Origin: Sipunculus nudus
Lineage: Eukaryota; Annelida; Sipuncula; Golfingiida; Sipunculidae
DNA: 64,000 bases
Reading direction: 5' to 3'
NCBI GenBank assembly: GCA_026874595.1
Contig: CM049322.1
Span: 38,543,340-38,607,339 of the forward strand
The number at the start of each line of letters is the position of its first letter. Positions within the stretch are counted from its first letter, which is position 1. This document shows positions 1 through 11,574 of the stretch, in pieces. The notes beneath the pieces are model-generated. The model was not told the DNA's origin, did no database searches, and saw only the letters and a list, made by a program, of their open reading frames with translations. The position numbers and the translations under genes were made by a program.

Positions 1-929
1 GGCTTCGATGGATTTTTTTTTCTACATGAGTGTACTGGTGTCAACGTAAAGTAAGGCGTTATACATAGATAAACAGTGAACTGTAATGCCGCCTACGTAT
101 TACGTCGTAACTAAACTTCATTGGAACAAAGTTAAATAACCTCTGATCCATATCGAGTCTGTGTCAGATACTCTAGTCTCCTGGTTTTCCTTTCTCGCAT
201 GGACGCGCATGCGCATTATACGTTAAAAGAGCTTCCATACTGTTACAATAAATTTACGTTACATGTTCACTCTTTAATTAAGTTGTCACCCATGCAATCC
301 TTTTTGTTATCATTTTAGTCCGAATTAACAAAACAATAGACGCGACGATATATGCCATTAAAGAACAGGGGTCCAAGAAAACTCGCGCTTCCAACCCATT
401 CTCTAAATACCTTTGAAGACCGATCCTCTTGGTAAGTAAATAACATTAAAAAAAATATGAATGAAATTAAAATGAAACTTTAATGCCCCGCTCTTAAACA
501 AGAAAACCGAAACAATTGTAAAGAACTGAGAAATGTTTCGTTGACTCATTCTCAAACCTTTGATAACGAATAAACTCTCAAGAATTTCAGAAGTCGTTTC
601 AATCATAAAGCAGGGCAATAATTGTTTGTGTTTTGCCAAAACTGTTGAATTCTTATTTAATTCTTACTCTTGCGCAATATTTCTAACAATTCTGTGTATT
701 TGGACTCTCAGGAATTCTAAGATTAGATTACAGGAGGTTAGATAGGTATGAGCATGCAAAATTCAAAATAACGTCACATAAAAGGGACCTAGCTAGCTTT
801 ATCCTTTTGCATAGCTGTCTGTGTATTATTTGTATTTATCTCTGTGCATGTATGTCAGTGTCTGTCTACATCTACTCATCTGCCTGTTTCTCTGTCTATA
901 TCTGTATTTGATGTGATCACTCTCTCTTC

Positions 930-931
<2 letters not shown>

Positions 932-969
<38 letters not shown>
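932..969. repeat. (CT)n microsatellite
   Basis: Uninterrupted CT dinucleotide run. The rest of 1-1640 shows no gene or recognisable repeat. Confidence 0.95.
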
Positions 970-972
<3 letters not shown>

Positions 973-1639
973 TTAAAAATATTTTGCTAAATTATTTCAG
1001 AAAGGGTATAAAAGGCAATTACTCACAAGAAACAGCTTCTATTTAATCGTGAATATTCAGTGACCTGCTCTCGTGATGCGGGCTGATCGGCAATTAGCCA
1101 TAGCCGTGCTAGGATGTGTGTTTTTAATAATTGTAACCATACATCATAAAAAGGCTCCAGTAATTCATATCCTAGCTCATTAAATTTTGAAAACTCTACC
1201 CAGATACAAACGCAGAAAACGACGGGCTTAATTGATGGAGTGTCGTATTCAATATTCGCGTGCTTTAATCGTGGAACCCTTGATTAAAGTAAAGTGATTT
1301 GGGGACTAAACATGGTTCATGTTTTTATTCTGTTCCGGATCTCCTGTCTGTTTGCTTTGCTAATTTCTTGCACCATTACCATCTATCGTACATAAGCTGA
1401 TTTAGTGACTTGGGCAGCAGTGTAATGAAATCTGATCTGAGTATTAAACCCATGGATTACGTTTTATGACGTACAATCCTTGATTAGACCTGGTTTTATT
1501 ATAGACTGGATACAAATCGTGGTTGTACTTCTTTGATTGGTATAATAAGGAAGAACTCCAAAGCAAATATTAATACAAGCCTCGATGTTTTTTTCTATTA
1601 TTCTCCAAATTTCTCCGCTTGCTCTTTCGTTTTCTCTTC

Positions 1640-1647
1640 TCTCTTTG

Positions 1648-1682
<35 letters not shown>

Positions 1683-1802
1683 GTCCCCCCCCCCCCCCAC
1701 ACCCCAACCCCACTCCCCCCCCCCTCTCTGTTTTCCCTCCGCTGGCACTTAAACTCCCTTTCCTGTATCTGTCTGTATCTGTCTCTCTCTGTCTTTCTCT
1801 CT

Positions 1803-1863
<61 letters not shown>

Positions 1864-2298
1864 GTTACCCCCCCACCCCCACCCCCCCCCCCTCTCTCTC
1901 TGTTTTCCATCCGCTGGAACTTACACTCCCTTTCCTGTATCTGTATGTAAATGTCTCTCTCTCTGTCTCTCTCTGTCTCTCTCTCTATGTCTGTTCCTCT
2001 CTTTCTCTCCTCGTGGTCGTTGATCCCTCTCATATTTTGTCTTTAATCTTCATCTTTCTCTCGGTTCTTTATCTCCATCTTTCTTTCGGTTCTTTGTCCC
2101 CATCTCTCTCTCGATTCTTTATCTCCATCTTTCTCTCGGTTCTTTATCTCCATCTTTCTCTCGTTTCTTTATCTCCATCTTTCTCCCGATTCTTTATCTC
2201 CATCTTTCTCTCGGTTCTTTATCCCCATCTTTCTCGCGGTTCTTTATCTCCACCTTTCTCTCGGTTTTTTGTCTCCATCTTTCTCTCGGTTCTTTCTG

Positions 2299-2362
<64 letters not shown>

Positions 2363-2440
2363 TCTCTCTCCCTCCTTTGTCTGTCTTTTTCGGTCTCTTA
2401 AAATCTTTGCCATTCCTCTACCATGTCTCGTTTTCTCTGT
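1640..2440. repeat. CT-rich compound satellite locus
   Basis: Low-complexity pyrimidine strand. (CT)n runs lie at 1649-1679, 1809-1860 and 2300-2351, with poly-C tracts near 1685-1698 and 1868-1892. Two diverged copies of a roughly 180-bp segment, each passing from poly-C through TCTGTTTTCC and CGCTGG into ACTCCCTTTCCTGTATCTG, lie at about 1685-1800 and 1868-1985. Long open frames here are serine/leucine or arginine/glutamate repeats imposed by the dinucleotides and are not genes. Confidence 0.9.
2040..2299. repeat. 25-bp minisatellite, about 10 copies
   Basis: Units of the form TCTTTATCTCCATCTTTCTC plus TCGGT recur every 25 bases. Register points are at 2062, 2087, 2112, 2137, 2162 and 2187, and the array continues to about 2297. 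Single-base variants such as CGATT, CGTTT and TTGTCC distinguish the units. The array sits between (CT)n tracts and probably arose from them. Confidence 0.9.
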
Positions 2441-3383
2441 CTGTCTCTCAATCACACCCGGCCTCTTTTATATTTAATAAGACACATTGACGTGACCTCT
2501 TAAGAAGCATGCAAACCACTTGTTTCATAAAGACGGTAACAAGTAGGGTTAAAATCTAAAATGACATTAAATGTATCCTTTCAAATCTGTCGTCCATTGT
2601 GACTGAACTCGGGATGTATGACTTTCCTTAACTTTCGCTTCTGTCAACACTTCTCAGTTACAGTCGATCAAGCGGACCTGCAGACCGGGGCAATTCTGTA
2701 TAAAGACCACAATTACCGTCTAGACGAAATCAAATTCATAATTTAATGAACCTAAAAATGGTATCGGACAGCAACCACGAGATCACAAACCGTTACTTGC
2801 TGGTAAATTGAATGGCCCGTAGGCAACGCCTGAATACGGGCGCTGACTTCTATATGGGCCTATATCATGCAACGGATCCCGTGATTAAATCGTCAGCACG
2901 ACTGTTCCACTAGCCGAGTGGTTGGCGGGTAATGAATTATTGAAAATAAAACAACTTAACATTTCAGTTTTAGGGTAGATAGAATCATGATAGAGGAAAA
3001 ACAAACATTATTTAAATATTGTCATGTAGTTTAATATAAGTCCATTTAAAAGATGGGGTCTTAAAATAGTCTACCTTTTAAAAAAATTGATTTGTTTTAA
3101 ATGTTATGAGTGAAAATTCAAAAGTATGTATACCATCAGAAATATCACTGTACTAGGTTTAATGTATGCTTAACGGGGTCTAATATGAATATAAGCTTCT
3201 TTAGGACTGATTTTAGATATAGGAGTTTCAAAGAATAACGATACCCTAATCCTGATAACTGCGATCACTGGAAAAAGAGGTTTCTAACCTGATTCTTCAT
3301 GTCAATCAAATAACTGTGAATAAATCTGGAACCGTGTATTTCTTATCGTGAATGTTACCGGGTATAGCTTCTTTCCGGGGGAT
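2441..3383. other. No gene seen
   Basis: AT-rich DNA without a convincing open frame, tRNA or repeat that I could identify. Confidence 0.6.
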
Positions 3384-3715
3384 GGGGCCTTCTGCGCTAA
3401 ATTGGTAGCGCACAGGCTCGCAGCCGGGAAATCAACTATGTAAATCTCAGACGAAAATCCATAAGATTCGCACCCCAGTCCAGGGTGAGTTCTATGCTGG
3501 CTTTATGGGAAGGCTGTGCCCTACATTCGTGTTTTTCTCACAAACGTGTGCGACTTGCTCGGTGGTATGACCTAGCAATGCAGAAGATAACACACACACA
3601 CAGGACCCGCAGGAGTGTTAGCCACCGGGTATGATTAACATCGACATATTAAAAGAAAGGAAGTGCGTTTTTCCGCCCTTTCAAGTAGCCCTAAACCGAA
3701 ATTGAATTGTGCATC
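3384..3715 (+). mobile_element. tRNA-derived SINE, family B (copy 1, diverged)
   Basis: The body matches the copies at 7126 and 16788. It has a tRNA-like head, a middle with CTCACAAACGTGTGC and GGTGGTATGACC, then GACCCGCAGG, a GGTATGATTAACATCGAC stretch, and a tail with AAACCGAAATTGAATT. The head's B box is degenerate (AAGATTCGCACCC), so this copy is probably old and inactive. An (AC)n run interrupts the middle near 3591-3602. Confidence 0.7.
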
Positions 3716-4831
3716 CAGCTCCATGCAACACCCGGGGAACAGGGCCAAGAAACAGACCAACGAGAGCGGGTGTCGCATGTTTAGAATTTGGAACTGAACT
3801 CAAGCTCTCATTGGTCTGCTTACACTGCTTTGCCCTGTACCAACCCTGGTGGTCGAACACAGAGACTCTTGCAATACAAAGCAGCGGGGAAAACTGCAGT
3901 GAATTAATAACCGCTGCGTAAGGAACGTATCCTAGGAGTCATTTATTAAGGTAACCGCCTTACTTGACATGATGACAAAAATTTATAAATATCAAGAATA
4001 CTCATACTGAAAAAAAGATGAGAAATTCACAATGAAGATCACCCGAAATGACAAATTATATTTAATTAACGTTATAGGTATAATCTGTACAACATGTATA
4101 ATATGTATGATGTGTATGATCGTCATAAAATCATATTCTACATATGCAGAAGATTTTTGATACATAGTCTTTTATCATTTATACACAATTTTGTTGCCAT
4201 GAAATGTAATTTTGTATTTAACATATTTGCTGTACAAAACATTGATAATGAATTACGGAAATGGATATTAAATCGTCTTCCCTGGCAGCTCGTCCTATCT
4301 CTCATTGATCTTTACTGATGAAATTATATTAATCATACTTTTATCATACAAAGCGGACTTCACACAGATCATTCATACACGCACAGACAATGCAGGGACT
4401 AACAAGGGGAAAAAACACCGCAATCATCTCTCAATAAAGGGATCTGATCTAAAATAGATATAAATAGAGAATAAATAAAGAAAGGAAAAGGTAATTAGAC
4501 ATAAAATCAGGAATAATGAAAGAGGGGACAAAGAACAGCAAAAACAAAGATTGAAACAGCTACAGATAAGGGTGGGCAGAGAGACGGTAAGAAAGAGAGC
4601 TCACAGACTTAGAGAAGGACGGACAGAAAACAATTTAAATTGTAACATTCACATGTCGATAAAAAGATCACATGGAAAGAATCTCAAGCATATTTAAAAA
4701 AAACAGAATAACAAGGAATACATAAACGATTAAGTCATGACTAGGCTCAGTATCCATCATAAAGAAAAGAAAAGAGAGATTAAAAAAAATCATCAAATAA
4801 AATAATTATAAATAGAAGTATAGTTTACTTC
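3716..4831. other. No gene seen
   Basis: AT-rich, with a purine-rich stretch around 4400-4640. Open frames here look random. Confidence 0.6.
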
Positions 4832-4990
4832 AAATGTCTGGAGACCAATGTGGCATACCACAGAGTATAGCATATTGTTATTTAAATGATTAGAAACCAA
4901 TGTGACATATCACAGACTGTAATATAATTTAAATGACTAGCATACGTTGTTGCGTATCACAGCGTATACTATAATTAAAATGACTACAGG
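4832..4990 (+). repeat. Degenerate tandem repeat, about 47-52 bp, three copies
   Basis: Units begin AAATG at 4832, 4884, 4931 and 4978 and share a CCAATGTG(G/A)CATA(C/T)CACAG core followed by a TAATATAATTT-like end. The third unit has diverged to GCGTATCACAGCG. Confidence 0.7.
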
Positions 4991-5501
4991 TTATCAGGCT
5001 TGGATTCCAATGTATATATTATATACCCCTGACGCAGTATATATACACTCCCATATTTACCCTCCCATTCCGAGTCATTCCTCCACGCTTGAAGATAAAC
5101 TAACGCCACTGCTCCCATGGCCATTACATGACCGCTTCAACTTTTTCAGGAATTTGTTAATAAGGGCAAAGGGTGGCCTTATTAACAACATCGAAGGCCG
5201 TGATCAGTGTTATGACCTTTTATTGTTGGTGAACAGAGGATAACTGCAATTCACCCTGTTAATATATCTTTATCCAATAAGTCTGAAGGAATATAGCATA
5301 TTGTACAAATGGATTGAGTAATTAGACAACTTAGCCGTAATTTTCTTCCACAGAAAACTTCAGTGTTTCTTGTTACGCTGCGTGTAATACGAAAGCAATA
5401 TTTTCAAGTAATAAATGTTCTTGCATTGGCATCCAGGCCTGGTAACCCGTACAGATAACTCAAACTAACCGTAATTATAATGAAATGTGTATTCATTTCA
5501 G

Positions 5502-5551
5502 GCAGTCCTTGACCACCAAGGGGACCGGTACAGACTTATTAAACCAGGCAG
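5502..5551 (+). other. Candidate 50-bp micro-exon
   Basis: Acceptor attcatttcag ends at 5501 and a strong donor CAG/GTACGT follows at 5552. The 50 bases between are open in two frames, one of them reading AVLDHQGDRYRLIKPG. No neighbouring exon is recognisable and short open stretches bounded by splice-like sites occur by chance, so this is only a lead. Confidence 0.15.
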
Positions 5552-5889
5552 GTACGTGTGGATAATATCCTTAGTTCTCTTATTATGGCACATTAGACTT
5601 TATGAAAGGACCCTCGGGGATGCCGAAAAGTTAATAACATGTAATTGGTTGCCTGGATGCATCTTGAGTTAATGATTATATTCTGGTCGGGTATTACACC
5701 ACATCAAATGTTACATGTGTCCTTTGATGGGATTAGGAGCTCTTTGAGATCTGAGTTTGTTTTCCTGGTGTTTCTAATCATTCCATCCGGCAAGAAACAG
5801 GTATCGACTTTGACTGCAAAATGCAATTTAACAACCACTGCGTCAGGGGTATATAAAGTACTAACTGCCTCATGTGTCAGCATGTGTAC

Positions 5890-5894
<5 letters not shown>

Positions 5895-5944
<50 letters not shown>
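5895..5944. repeat. (TA)n microsatellite
   Basis: Perfect TA run of about 50 bases. Flanking DNA (5000-5500 and 5950-6540) has no gene I can support. Confidence 0.95.
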
Positions 5945-5948
<4 letters not shown>

Positions 5949-6540
5949 CTAGTGCAAATTTTTAGTGGCAAACTGTGCAATGAAGGGCTATATCATTTAG
6001 TGCTTTACATGGCGATAGAACAAATGTACAGAAATTTAAAAAGCTAACAGTGTCATTTTAACTCCTTGGCGTATTTATTTCAGCGAACATTTCCATATGA
6101 TTTGTGTCGGTATAAAATAAAACTCAGAGGGGGTGAGAATTAAGCAGGGTACCGGTCTATTTTACCACCTGCTCCAATGTACCGACGACGTTGATAGTCT
6201 TTGTTACCCAAAAGACTCATTTTTGGTCGGCTTTCGCCTTCACCTGACACACGCGTGCAGTCACAGCAAGTGGTAAAGACAGCAGCTGAACTTGCTGTTG
6301 TCAGAGCGTAATCCAAAAAAAAAAAAAAAAAAAAATATAGCAAATGCTTCAGCAGCGGCTTTGCTGCTACGTATTTCCCGAAATGCACTGCGTCTGTACC
6401 AAATACCATCCTTTTTATTGAGAGATAAGACAATACAAAATAAAGAGTTTGATGATTTATTTGGTCTTATGAGTATAATTTCCCAACTGTATGTTGGCAT
6501 TGCGTAATCTTATTGAATCTAGTAACCCGATAACAGAACC

Positions 6541-6756
6541 AGATCCGAGGGGGGGGGGGGTCCAGGGGGTCCGGACCCCCTCTTTTTCACCCGAAGCAAC
6601 CTTTTTTTATGTTTTATGGGGTTTTAGACGTAATTTTGCGGCCTAGACCCCTCCCCCCCCCCCCCTTTTGCAAACCTGATGACCTTTTTTTTAGGATTTT
6701 CATTTGTCCTCCTGGGTTGGACCCCGCCCTTTTCCTAAATCCTTGATCCGCCCTTG
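6541..6756 (+). mobile_element. C-rich inverted-end repeat, family E (copy 1)
   Basis: It opens with a G12 run and GTCCAGGGGGTCCGGACCCC, continues through CACCCGAAGCAACC, GCGGCCTAGACCCC and CTGATGACC, and ends CTAAATCCTTGATCCGCCC. The same order is found at 51808-52008, and in reverse complement at 53531-53787 and 28354-28461. The left end and the reverse complement of the right end both resemble AGGGGCGGATCCAGG, suggesting a small non-autonomous DNA transposon. No transposase is present. Confidence 0.65.
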
Positions 6757-7125
6757 GATAATTACCCGACCACATTTTCCGTGACCTACTGAAGTCGTAA
6801 CAGAAATACGATTCAGTTAATGCTACCGTAACAAGTCGTAACTTACAAAACTAATAAATATATACCGTATCGCTTTTAAACTACTGATAGAATCCGATAT
6901 GCAAACCCAACATTGCCATTCATAGCCTTAAAGCCCCATTTTTATCAATGGATACGATAAGGTACGACCAATTGTCTTCTCGCGATCGTTCGAGACGCCA
7001 GCGATCCAAATTAACTGCTCGTATTGCCATTTCATTATCAGCTATACCGTCCAAACAAAGCATATCAAATCACCAAACCGAACTTTAAAGAGTTGATTCT
7101 TATTTTAACAAAAAATTATAATTCA

Positions 7126-7500
7126 CCGGCTTCTGTGGCCCTGGGGTAGTAGAGAACAGAACTCAATGCCCCTAGATCGTGAGTTCGAATCTCAGCCGGA
7201 TGAGCGCTCTGTATAGGCTTAATAGGAGGCCTTGACCAACGACCGTGCTTCACTCACAATTAAGTGCGCCTTTCGGCGGTTCCTCGGTGGTAGGACCCGG
7301 CTATGGGGAGGGTTTCACACCCAGGGCCCGCAGGTGCAGTAATCGTCGGGCCTGGTTAACACCAAGATATAACATGAGAGGAAGCGTTTGATACTGCCCT
7401 GTCACGTTATCCGCAACTAGAATAGAGCTCTGTAGATTTATATACACCTAGTTAAGCCAACATTTTCAAAATGGGGGCGGTAACATCAAACAACAAAAAA
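7126..7500 (+). mobile_element. tRNA-derived SINE, family B (copy 2)
   Basis: A near-complete copy. The tRNA-like head includes GTGAGTTCGAATCTCAGCC as a B box. Further along are TGCGCCTTTCGGCGGTTCCT, GGCCCGCAGGTGCAG, CGGGCCTGGTTAACACCA, and a tail reading TACTGCCCTGTCACG and GCGGTAACATCAAACAACAA. The A-rich 3' end and tRNA-like 5' end fit RNA polymerase III transcription and LINE-dependent retrotransposition. Confidence 0.8.
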
Positions 7501-7945
7501 TAATTTCACATGACTGTGTATACTTAAACTAAAGCTGATGTCTTCGACGCGGAGCCTTGCGATACTAAAAATTTGTTCGGGCTTTCCCTGATCCAACATT
7601 TAACAGTGTCAAAATATTCTTCACAAAATCGCTCCTCACAGACACGAACCAGTCAGTGACTGACCTTACTCACAATATTCAACATTTACCCTAAATAAAT
7701 CTTACTTAATGATTTAAATAAATAAATTATTGGAGAATGACAAAGTTGATGTATTGATGTTGGTGGAAGGCATTTATCATTAGCCCAAAGAATATGTATG
7801 TTATGTCTTGTATTCTGTCACCATGGAGGCACAGACGTCAATGCATTATAAAGTAACTATCAAATATACATGAACAAACTATTTCTTCTACTGCCAGACT
7901 TGCGGACGTTTATGGTATTCAAAACACATACTTACTAATGCATAT

Positions 7946-7985
<40 letters not shown>

Positions 7986-9800
7986 TTATGTATGTATGCA
8001 TGTATATATATATATATTATATCATATATATATGTGTGTTTGTGTGTCCCTAACAAAAAGGTAGCTTTAAGCTAAATTTCCATATATGTAAATTTGCATT
8101 ATATCCAAGTGTGTAAATATCAAGTGTATGTGGTTGCGTCCGTTTGTGTGTATAGGGGACAACTTTATTTCCATAATTGAAACTTAACATCGGCTCACGG
8201 AACAAAAACGGAAGACATGAAGTGATTGCTTTTTCGAGGTCTGATAAAAAAAGCAATAAAGAATTGGGTCCGTGAAAAGTGGCCGTTAGAGGTGGTCGTT
8301 AACTGAGGTGGTCGTTATATATATGTATATACTGTCATGTCAGGTCAGTCACTGCTGGTACAGTCCTCTGCTGCTGTTGCAGTACCCTCTTGGCTTTCAC
8401 ACCTGCTGTCTGAACCCGACTGATTGCTTGATTCACATGCTGGTCCGTTGCTGTTCCAGCCTTCTACAAGCTGACAACCTCGTCATAATCGATCTAGTAT
8501 GCGACGCCTACAAGTTGAAGCAAACAGATTAATCTAATGGCTACCGCACCGCCATGGCTGCAGTTAACCCTACACGTGTTACCTCGGACCTGGCATTTAC
8601 ATGGAGTCTGGAAGCAAGTAAATAACCTGGCCGACTTTCAATATGACCTGTTCCGAACTCAGGTTACTTCATTTATATTGCATAAACATTTTAAAACAGC
8701 CGTGTGTGAGGCTATTCAACCCCGTAATTGTAATTATTTCCACTCCTGGTCTCAACGTAGTAATTATAAATATTGAATTCAGATAAGTGTAAACACCGTA
8801 ATTATTCAGCCTGATCTCTTCTACGAAATCATAAATCGTTATTTCTGGGCTTAATTAACACCGCAATCTTTTATTCTGGTTTTAGCACCGAAACTATTAC
8901 ATAGAGCATTTTGCAAACCTCCCGTGTATACGCATGTGAAATTACAATCAACTCCAAATACCTTACACTATGAAGAGTGTTAATTAAGTTAATTAAGTTC
9001 TTCGTATAATTGTGTTTTACAGTTATCAGGATTGTGTAAAGTATAACAAACCGTTCTTCACGACACCTTACTGACGAATCGGACTTGGGTCAGTTAATAA
9101 TTAATTTGATTTTTGTGCATATTTACTATGGCTGGGTTTACTTTGCCGCAGGTATTCGCTTTGTTCATTGTTGTTATAGTTGAGAAGATCAACTCCTTTG
9201 CAGCAGAATTCCTCCAAAAGGCTTCCTAGCGAGGAAATTATTATTGCGCCAGTCTGTTTGAAAACAAACATAGATGAAGACACCACCTCCACCTTCACAA
9301 ATGCTTTATTTTCAACTGCGATTCAAACACGAGTTGCTGCCTGCGTGAGTTAGACATGTTTCTACAAAACCGAATATACCATTATTTTACTGCAAAATGA
9401 ATCGACTTGAGGGGACAAATACTAATGAAGAAGCAATAAGCGCATCATCAGATGCAATCAGTTTTGGGAAAAATATCCCAAATTTGCATTTATGATTAAG
9501 ATGATATAAAAATTAAAACAAATTTATCGTAGTGGTCAAATATCTGTTAGTCGTATCTGTTAAATTCGTAAGTATCCGTTGAAAACAAACGAATACACTT
9601 GAGAAACACATGCGACTCCTCTTGAACGCACGTGTGCCACTTTATGATCAATAGAACTTCTATGGATTCGCTGCAGGTCTTTTCAAGTGGGGTTCTTCTT
9701 ACATGGCTGCGACAGCCTTGCTAAGCTGTCAGAGACTGTAACAGGCTAGCCTGTGTCTGGTTTCACGTCACTGAAACAAGATTCAGGGTTTGAAGGTCCC
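7501..9800. other. No gene; TA runs and a short tandem motif
   Basis: (TA)n runs lie at 7948-7982 and about 7999-8036. GTGG(T/C)CGTTA recurs three times at 8279-8317 about every 16 bases. Otherwise this is ordinary AT-rich non-coding DNA. Confidence 0.6.
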
Positions 9801-9807
9801 TTGAGAT

Positions 9808-9866
9808 CACGTGACAGAGACATCATGTTACACGCATGGTCACGTGTCCATTGGAGGTGTCACGTG
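9808..9866. promoter_or_regulatory. Cluster of three CACGTG E-boxes
   Basis: CACGTG occurs at 9808-9813, 9841-9846 and 9861-9866. The first is the full octamer TCACGTGA. This hexamer is the binding site of bHLH-zip factors (USF, MITF/TFE and MYC/MAX type). Three in 59 bases is denser than elsewhere in the window. No gene is visible beside it, so an enhancer role is speculation. Confidence 0.35.
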
Positions 9867-9989
9867 GCAACGCGGTGTTGAAAGTTCAGGGTTAGCTGGG
9901 CCGGTTGACATTTAGAAAGTTAGACGCAAGAGAAATCAGGGTTGTTCCTTCTTATGCGGTTATAAAGTAGTCGGAATAAGGCAAGTCAC

Positions 9990-10300
9990 TGTTGTACATA
10001 TAGCAGTATATAATTTAAGGAGAAGTGACTCAATTGATTTTGCACAAACTAATACAAATTCTGATACAATATATGGCTTACTGTAGATAAAATATATAGT
10101 AATGATAGATATATCTTCATTCATGAATCAATAATATATAATAATATACAAGAGTAAAATGATATATATAATAAAATGTTTGTAATAATAACCAATAATA
10201 TTAGTTAATTTATATTAGTTATTATTATATTTTCCACTGTCTCCTTAACACAATATAAATTATTTAATACTTAAGTCTATCACATGTCTCCAGTAAAATA
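9990..10300. repeat. AT-rich low-complexity block
   Basis: Mostly A and T with overlapping TATA and TAAT words; no clear unit. The flanks to 10790 show no gene. Confidence 0.7.
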
Positions 10301-10792
10301 ACCATTGATAATGTATTCAGTAATTCTTCTGAAATTTTTTTCTCCCATTAGGTATATCCCTAATATCAAAAATTTTTTCATGAAACTTTTTACAAGGGTA
10401 CGCTTTATTATTAATATTGTTAAATGTAACAGAAGTTTTCACAATTTAAATGACTCCATGCACAAATATTAAGCGTAGTCGTCTAGTAAATATTGTTTGA
10501 TAGAACAAAATGGTACTGGTAACTCCTGAACCGGAAATGTCGCCAAGTTCACATGCGCAGGACATCCGCCAGTGAGACTTTTGCAAAACCGTGTAAACAT
10601 CTAGGTTTTGCAAAGTATCACAGCCGGGTGATCTGTTGCCATGACAACAGATATGAAATCGACAAATGATGTGGTCGGGGAAACAAGAAGTAAACTATTA
10701 CTTTAAAAAAAAAAGTATGCTTACTCTTTAGTTGGCTTCTTTAAGAGTTTCTCTATGCAGTATTGAACTAAACAAACTATAATGAAGATAGT

Positions 10793-10906
10793 GCCAGGCA
10801 TATTCATGTATATTACGCGTAACAGGGTATTTGCGGTATTCATTTGAAGCACGCATAACAGGGTAAAATATCAGGCGTGTTCATGCAGAGTACGCGTAAA
10901 AGGGTA
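10793..10906 (+). repeat. Degenerate tandem repeat, 36-40 bp, three copies
   Basis: Each unit ends ACGC(G/A)TAA(C/A)AGGGTA (ends at 10829, 10865 and 10905) and contains a (G/A)TATTCATG-like start. The copies are strongly diverged. Confidence 0.6.
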
Positions 10907-11162
10907 GTGTATTGCGTATTTTATTACATTGATAGTACAGATAACAAGCCCAAAAGCCAGGGAAGGCTTAGGTAGGAACTACGAGAATGAACAAACCTCA
11001 AAGGCAGGATAGGGAAAATAAATTAGAAAATTAGAACGGGTGTGTAATCAGCTATCAGTCCCGAAAGGCGGAGATGTAAAATTGACGATAGAAGAAGCTA
11101 CAAGAATAATCATAGAGACAGGGGAGGAATAGAGTAAAGAGAATGGGCTGAAAACCCTTGCT

Positions 11163-11366
11163 ATAGTTGAGTGGTAACTGGCTCGGCTCTCTCTCTACTG
11201 GCGACCCGGGTTTAATATCCGGCATAGAGCTATGGGAGCGGGTTGTAGTTTTCCTTCTAAGGTCGGTGGTTTTCTCTGGGTCCTCCGGTTTCGTTCACCT
11301 CTAGATACTACCGAACGCCTCCATCTGGGCCATGGAGAGTGAATATCTCGCATTTGTTATTCGTTT
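11163..11366 (+). mobile_element. tRNA-derived SINE, family C (copy 1)
   Basis: tRNA-like head (GTTGAGTGGTAACTGGC as A box; GGCGACCCGGGTTTAATATCC as B-box region), then GCGGGTTGTAGTTTTCCTTC, GTTTTCTCTGGGTCCTCCGG and GGCCATGGAGAGTGAAT. The middle is shared with the copies at 15200 and 43161. It resembles the kind of conserved central domain described for invertebrate MetaSINEs, but I recall that only loosely. Confidence 0.72.
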
Positions 11367-11454
11367 TACTATCGAAAGACGAGGAAGGAAGGAGAATGGA
11401 TTAGAATTAGACTACGAGAGTGGAGAGTCCGAAGGGTTAGGAAAGAGATGAAAG

Positions 11455-11574
11455 GCTATATACATAGAAGATAAAAGAAAAAAAGCTATATTCATAGAAG
11501 ATAAAAGAAGAAAAGCTATATTCATAGAAGATAAAAGAAGAAAAGCTATATTCATAGAAGATAAAAGAAGAAAA
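11455..11574 (+). repeat. 30-bp minisatellite, four copies
   Basis: GCTATATTCATAGAAGATAA plus AAGAAGAAAA is repeated at 11455, 11485, 11515 and 11545; the first copy differs at two or three bases and the rest are identical. A 30-bp period keeps a frame open on the minus strand, but the resulting peptide is only a repeat and is not taken as a gene. Confidence 0.95.

Noticed and set aside
1533-2477. Open frame of over 300 codons, plus opposite-strand frames
   Set aside because: Serine/leucine or arginine/glutamate repeats produced by CT microsatellites and the 25-bp minisatellite; no domain.
8537-8776. 79-codon open frame starting MATAPPW
   Set aside because: No recognisable domain and no supporting gene structure.
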